Source: Candidatus Marimicrobium litorale (lineage in GTDB: Bacteria; Pseudomonadota; Gammaproteobacteria; Pseudomonadales; Halieaceae). Taken from it: DNA of 64,000 nt. Below, piece after piece: positions 60,967 to 64,000 of the stretch (positions are counted from its first letter, which is position 1; every line of letters begins with the position of its first letter). The notes under the pieces are model-generated. The model was not told the DNA's origin. It ran no database searches and worked only from the letters and a program-made list of their open reading frames with translations. The DNA is taken from positions 1,984,001-2,048,000 of the forward strand of contig NZ_SHNO01000001.1 of the NCBI RefSeq assembly GCF_026262645.1. Reading direction: 5' to 3'. A program made the translations under genes and the position numbers.

Positions 60967-62805
60967 CTATGCGCCCGCGCCATACCAGATAGGGGAGGAA
61001 AACGCCCGCTCTTGGTGCACCAGTGGCACGTCTGGATCCATATCTGTCAGGTCGAATCTCACCTTGTCGTAGAGGGTCCAGCGTGGAGTCGGTATCTCGA
61101 GAACACGCACATAGTAAACAGCGCTATCCGCTGCATCGAAATCGGGATCTATAAAAACACCGCTCAATTCTGACGCCCCAATAGTGTTTCCATACTCAGC
61201 GGTCTTCAGGTTCACAGTATTTCCTACGGCAGGCAGCTTACCTGCGCTATCGACCTTGCGATCACCCGACCAAGCAACGTTATAGATTTTTTCATGGGCC
61301 GCTCCACTTGCATCCACCCAGCCTTTCACAACTTGTATACGATCGAGATTGGCACCCTCCGGATCTTTCATCGCCGCCACAAGCAAACTAGGGGCCTTGC
61401 CTTCCGGGGCCGCCGCCAGCTGACTGCCCATGGGGACTCCCTTGCTATAACCCGCCATGGCAACATCTCCCTCAGCGTCTTTTGCGGAGAAATCGTAACC
61501 ACCAAACAACCGCACCTTCATACGAGGGCCCGTCGTGGCAAACGTTTCCTTGCGCTTCATAGCGTCCCAGATAGCTTCACGTGTATTTTCGATCGCCCAC
61601 ACGCCCATTACACCCGACGAGGATTGCTCCCAACCAATATAGGAATCCGTCGGGCCGTCGATTACAGAAAAGCCCCAACGATTCTGGTTTGATGGCTCGA
61701 GTGTTTTGAATTTGCCAAAAAAATTATCCTCTTCGATTGCCGAGAGGCCTGTATGCTCGTCAGAGCCAGCGTTCGCACCGTACCGGAACGGGTTGACACC
61801 CAGCTGCTTCTGCAAGCGCAAGCCCGACTTCAGTGCCTCCCGCCAATACTCCTGGGGTATCGATCCCTCCGGCTTCGATTTTACTGCCAGATTACCTCGA
61901 TCCCACAAATCCCAGGCCGCAAACTCATCCTCTGGTGAAAGAGAAGGATGCGACTCGCTTTGACCTTTAATCTGCGTAAGCTCATATAGCGGCTCATAAT
62001 TAGCTCGCAGTTCAGCCCACTCTTTAGTTATAGCTGATCCATCGAACTGCTGTTCCTCAAACATACGCCCATTGGACATATTGCCGTTGTGGGGTATCGC
62101 CAGCACCTGTCCGCCTGTATTTTTCTCGTACGCTGCCATCCAACGCCACAAATCTAATGGGTCTTGAGTTTCAAATGTCGTTAACGGCAATGTACCCTTT
62201 GTGCGATCTGCGCCATCACGAAAAATGACATTCCGATGAAGGTTATTTCCCCCATCTGCGTTGACAGTCCACTCAAACGCAATGAAGGTAGTGAACTCGC
62301 CCGGCTTGTTATAGTTCTCAGCTGCTTCCACCGTTTTCTCCCATGCAATCTTCATCCACTTGGGATCCGTTACCACGGCAGGCAATCTTTCTTCCGATTG
62401 CATCAAAATCAATTCACTTTTGGCAGCGGCCGCAGCCTCATCATTGCCGGAGTTCAAGGCGTCACCCCAGCCCTTTACAACGCTGTCCGCCAGCATCTCG
62501 GGGTTGCCAGCCACCACTTCGTTGATAACACCCATTGCATCTGAATGATCGGTGATCATAAACCAATCATAGGGCCGGCCCAGCCGCACTTTCAAACCCG
62601 TGTTAGAAACCACCTCCTCACCAATTGCGAGCCGGTAGGCTTCATCTGGCGTCTTTACAGCACCATCCAAGCCGGCATCAACTGACCAACCTGTATGAAC
62701 ATGCGTGTCGCCGAAAAAAACATCCGCTGGATAGGTGTCTGCGTAAATGCTTCCCGATAATGTTAGTGCAAGTATCAAACCAAAAGATTTTTTTATAATT
62801 TTCAT
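60967..62805 (-). CDS. DUF3604 family exported protein
   Basis: 612 residues with a signal peptide (MKIIKKSFGLILALTLSGSI, cleaved near YAD). It matches DUF3604, a PHP-like metal-dependent fold: GDTHVHTGWSVDA near 30, MITDHSDAMG near 82, IPHNGNMSNG near 240 and GANAGSDEHTGLSA near 355 supply the His/Asp metal ligands; TTGPRMKVRLFGG near 425 is also typical. The reaction is not established. ATG 62805 has AGGAG 7 bases upstream; the 15-codon extension is rejected. In marine Gammaproteobacteria such genes are often near sulfatases, as here. Confidence 0.88.
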   Translation of the reverse strand: MKIIKKSFGLILALTLSGSIYADTYPADVFFGDTHVHTGWSVDAGLDGAVKTPDEAYRLAIGEEVVSNTGLKVRLGRPYDWFMITDHSDAMGVINEVVAGNPEMLADSVVKGWGDALNSGNDEAAAAAKSELILMQSEERLPAVVTDPKWMKIAWEKTVEAAENYNKPGEFTTFIAFEWTVNADGGNNLHRNVIFRDGADRTKGTLPLTTFETQDPLDLWRWMAAYEKNTGGQVLAIPHNGNMSNGRMFEEQQFDGSAITKEWAELRANYEPLYELTQIKGQSESHPSLSPEDEFAAWDLWDRGNLAVKSKPEGSIPQEYWREALKSGLRLQKQLGVNPFRYGANAGSDEHTGLSAIEEDNFFGKFKTLEPSNQNRWGFSVIDGPTDSYIGWEQSSSGVMGVWAIENTREAIWDAMKRKETFATTGPRMKVRLFGGYDFSAKDAEGDVAMAGYSKGVPMGSQLAAAPEGKAPSLLVAAMKDPEGANLDRIQVVKGWVDASGAAHEKIYNVAWSGDRKVDSAGKLPAVGNTVNLKTAEYGNTIGASELSGVFIDPDFDAADSAVYYVRVLEIPTPRWTLYDKVRFDLTDMDPDVPLVHQERAFSSPIWYGAGA

Positions 62806-63136
62806 GTTGGGGCTCCTGAGCAGAATCGGCAAGGAAAAACAGATGATCATTAGTCAATCTAGAGAGGCTTTGCCCTGTCAAATAGGGGATCAATACGCTA
62901 ATGAAACCGCTTCTCAATCTAGAGCAATCTCTACATTTGTCAACGCCAGGGATAAAAGAAGCAACGTAAAAACTGTTGGCGCTCAAAACATGCCGAATCG
63001 CGTTTTGGTATAAACGGGGTATTAGTAGACGAGCGCTCTTGCGGCGTTAAACCAAGACTCAGGCCGGTTCGGCGTAGAGTCTGCCAAGTTGGCGAAATGG
63101 TCGCAGCTCAACGGGGATGCGACTGCTGAGTCTAGT
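62806..63136. other. gene-free stretch of 331 bases
   Basis: Between the radical-SAM-type gene and the DUF3604 gene, both minus-strand. I see no gene, strong hairpin or clear promoter. Confidence 0.45.
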
Positions 63137-64000
63137 TCAGTAGAATCTTATTTCCGATGCCAATTCCCATGCATCGGCATGACTGGGGCCCTCATCAAAT
63201 ACCGTGTCTTCGATTTGAGCGGAATCTGCTACAACGGTGAGCTTCCCCTCGTCCCATTGCGCAAGGTGCGTAATGTGGCCATTCATTCCATCAATCGAGG
63301 CGACGTCCTTGATCTGTTTTATATAAGATACGATGTCATATTCGAGTGTAATCTCGTAAGGATACTTGCGACCTGTGCGTGGCATCGTGGCCTGCTGCGC
63401 CTGCGTTAGGGAACGAATTACCGGATCAGTAAGCTCTATGCCATACTCCCGCTCGGCAAATCGCATGATTTCCTCATAGTAAGCCTCTGGGTTTTCAAAC
63501 AGAAAGTTCGCATTTTCCGACCAGGCAATGCTAGCCCAATCTCGATAATTACCGCTCTGAATCACCTCATTCAAGACACGGGATGATATCGTCAGGCTCG
63601 GATCATTGGCTAAAACTGAACCTAACCAACGTCGAAGAAACGCGATAGCGGGAATCTGATGATCTATCTGTAAAAAATAGAGGATATATTTCAACACCCC
63701 ATAGCGGACATGAAAAAGGTACGAAACGTAAATCAATTTCATTGTTTGCATGTCTTCTGAGGAGAAACTGGAGGTTGATTGCACCATATCGTCGTCTGTC
63801 GCCAGTATTTGGTATTGCTCTCGATAGCTCACCTCGGCCATGGGTGCATTGGGCATCATGGAGGTGTAGTTAGCGTTGGCAGCGACCTTCCAATCAAAAC
63901 AAAATTGTAGATCGTTGGCGAAACTGTCCACAGTCTGCCCCGGAAGCCCGACCATCAAATCAGACGCCATCGGGATATTTTCCGAGTTAAAGTACGTCAT
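63137..64000 (-). CDS. B12-binding radical SAM-type protein, C-terminal part only
   Basis: The visible 287 residues are the C-terminal part of a longer protein cut by the right edge. The segment ENIPMASDLMVGLPGQTVDS, followed by MMPNAPMAEVSYREQYQI, is typical of the end of the radical SAM barrel in cobalamin-dependent radical SAM proteins (IxGLPGET-type strand and MxPNAPM-type motif). The CxxxCxxC cluster would be upstream, outside the window. The last 180 residues are a family-specific extension that I do not recognise. It is not obviously a sulfatase-maturing enzyme, although it lies in the same region as the sulfatase. Confidence 0.65.
   Translation of the reverse strand: MTYFNSENIPMASDLMVGLPGQTVDSFANDLQFCFDWKVAANANYTSMMPNAPMAEVSYREQYQILATDDDMVQSTSSFSSEDMQTMKLIYVSYLFHVRYGVLKYILYFLQIDHQIPAIAFLRRWLGSVLANDPSLTISSRVLNEVIQSGNYRDWASIAWSENANFLFENPEAYYEEIMRFAEREYGIELTDPVIRSLTQAQQATMPRTGRKYPYEITLEYDIVSYIKQIKDVASIDGMNGHITHLAQWDEGKLTVVADSAQIEDTVFDEGPSHADAWELASEIRFY

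Noticed and set aside
50619..64000. Prophage or classic integrative element
   Set aside because: No integrase, transposase, phage structural or conjugation gene is visible, so the element type cannot be named.
63137..64000. Sulfatase-maturing radical SAM enzyme for the nearby sulfatase
   Set aside because: The visible part fits B12-type radical SAM proteins and the cluster-binding region is outside the window; no SPASM-type Cys clusters are seen.

Overview
The window comes from a gammaproteobacterium, most likely a marine member near the pseudomonads or the Halieaceae/Cellvibrionales. This is inferred from gene content and order, not from a search. The supports are the uvrA / MFS transporter / ssb block next to rplQ-rpoA, the fabA-fabB pair, two tuf genes, and a right-hand region rich in secreted sulfatase, polysaccharide-type and DUF3604 proteins. 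The left three quarters is core genome; the right quarter (about 50.6-64 kb) is accessory.

Layout, left to right. 1-2.9 kb: sugar-nucleotide genes (phosphomannomutase, galU, manC) for GDP-mannose and UDP-glucose. 3.2-4.9 kb: fabA-fabB, unsaturated fatty acid synthesis. 5-7.6 kb: moaB-moeA (molybdenum cofactor) and an RmlD-like protein without the usual catalytic pair. 7.6-12.5 kb: ssb, an MFS transporter and divergent uvrA. 12.7-26.7 kb: one 28-gene S10-spc-alpha transcription unit on the minus strand (rpsJ to rplQ, including secY and rpoA), with a sigma70-type promoter at 26.69 kb, an internal promoter and structured leader before rpsM, and a terminator at 12.70 kb. 27.1 kb: a plus-strand tandem-TM2 membrane protein. 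27.7-32.3 kb: the str operon rpsL-rpsG-fusA-tuf1. 32.4-34.5 kb: a plus-strand EF-G paralogue. 34.8-46.9 kb: secE-nusG-rplKAJL-rpoBC. 47-48.9 kb: tRNA-Tyr, tRNA-Gly, tRNA-Thr(GGT), tuf2 and tRNA-Trp, read from one promoter. The gene order is the classic beta-str-S10-spc-alpha supercluster, but two plus-strand genes have entered exactly at operon boundaries (rpoC|rpsL and tuf1|rpsJ).

49.1-50.7 kb holds a malonyl-CoA synthetase and tRNA-Thr(TGT). To the right of this tRNA is the most unusual part of the window. The 5' half of the tRNA, with its promoter region, is repeated twice more in direct orientation (52.05 and 54.16 kb). Each copy breaks at the anticodon loop, and the two truncated copies share a further arm of about 45 bp. 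The intervals hold a secreted protein of unknown function and a sulfatase. The unit at the real tRNA and the unit at copy 3 also share a terminator and the 3' end of a secreted-protein gene, which encodes a tail of about 47 residues: a thrombospondin-type-3-like Asp repeat followed by a Cys cluster. That tail is attached to two unrelated N-terminal domains, and a fossil of it lies just after the stop of a third secreted protein. I read this as a tRNA-anchored, serially built cassette array that varies secreted proteins around a fixed tail. No recombinase is encoded in the window.

55.7-64 kb continues with exported proteins: an allene-oxide-cyclase-like barrel, a kelch/Ig/DNRLRE-like protein, a parallel beta-helix protein and a DUF3604 protein. 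It ends in a B12-radical-SAM-type protein cut by the right edge.
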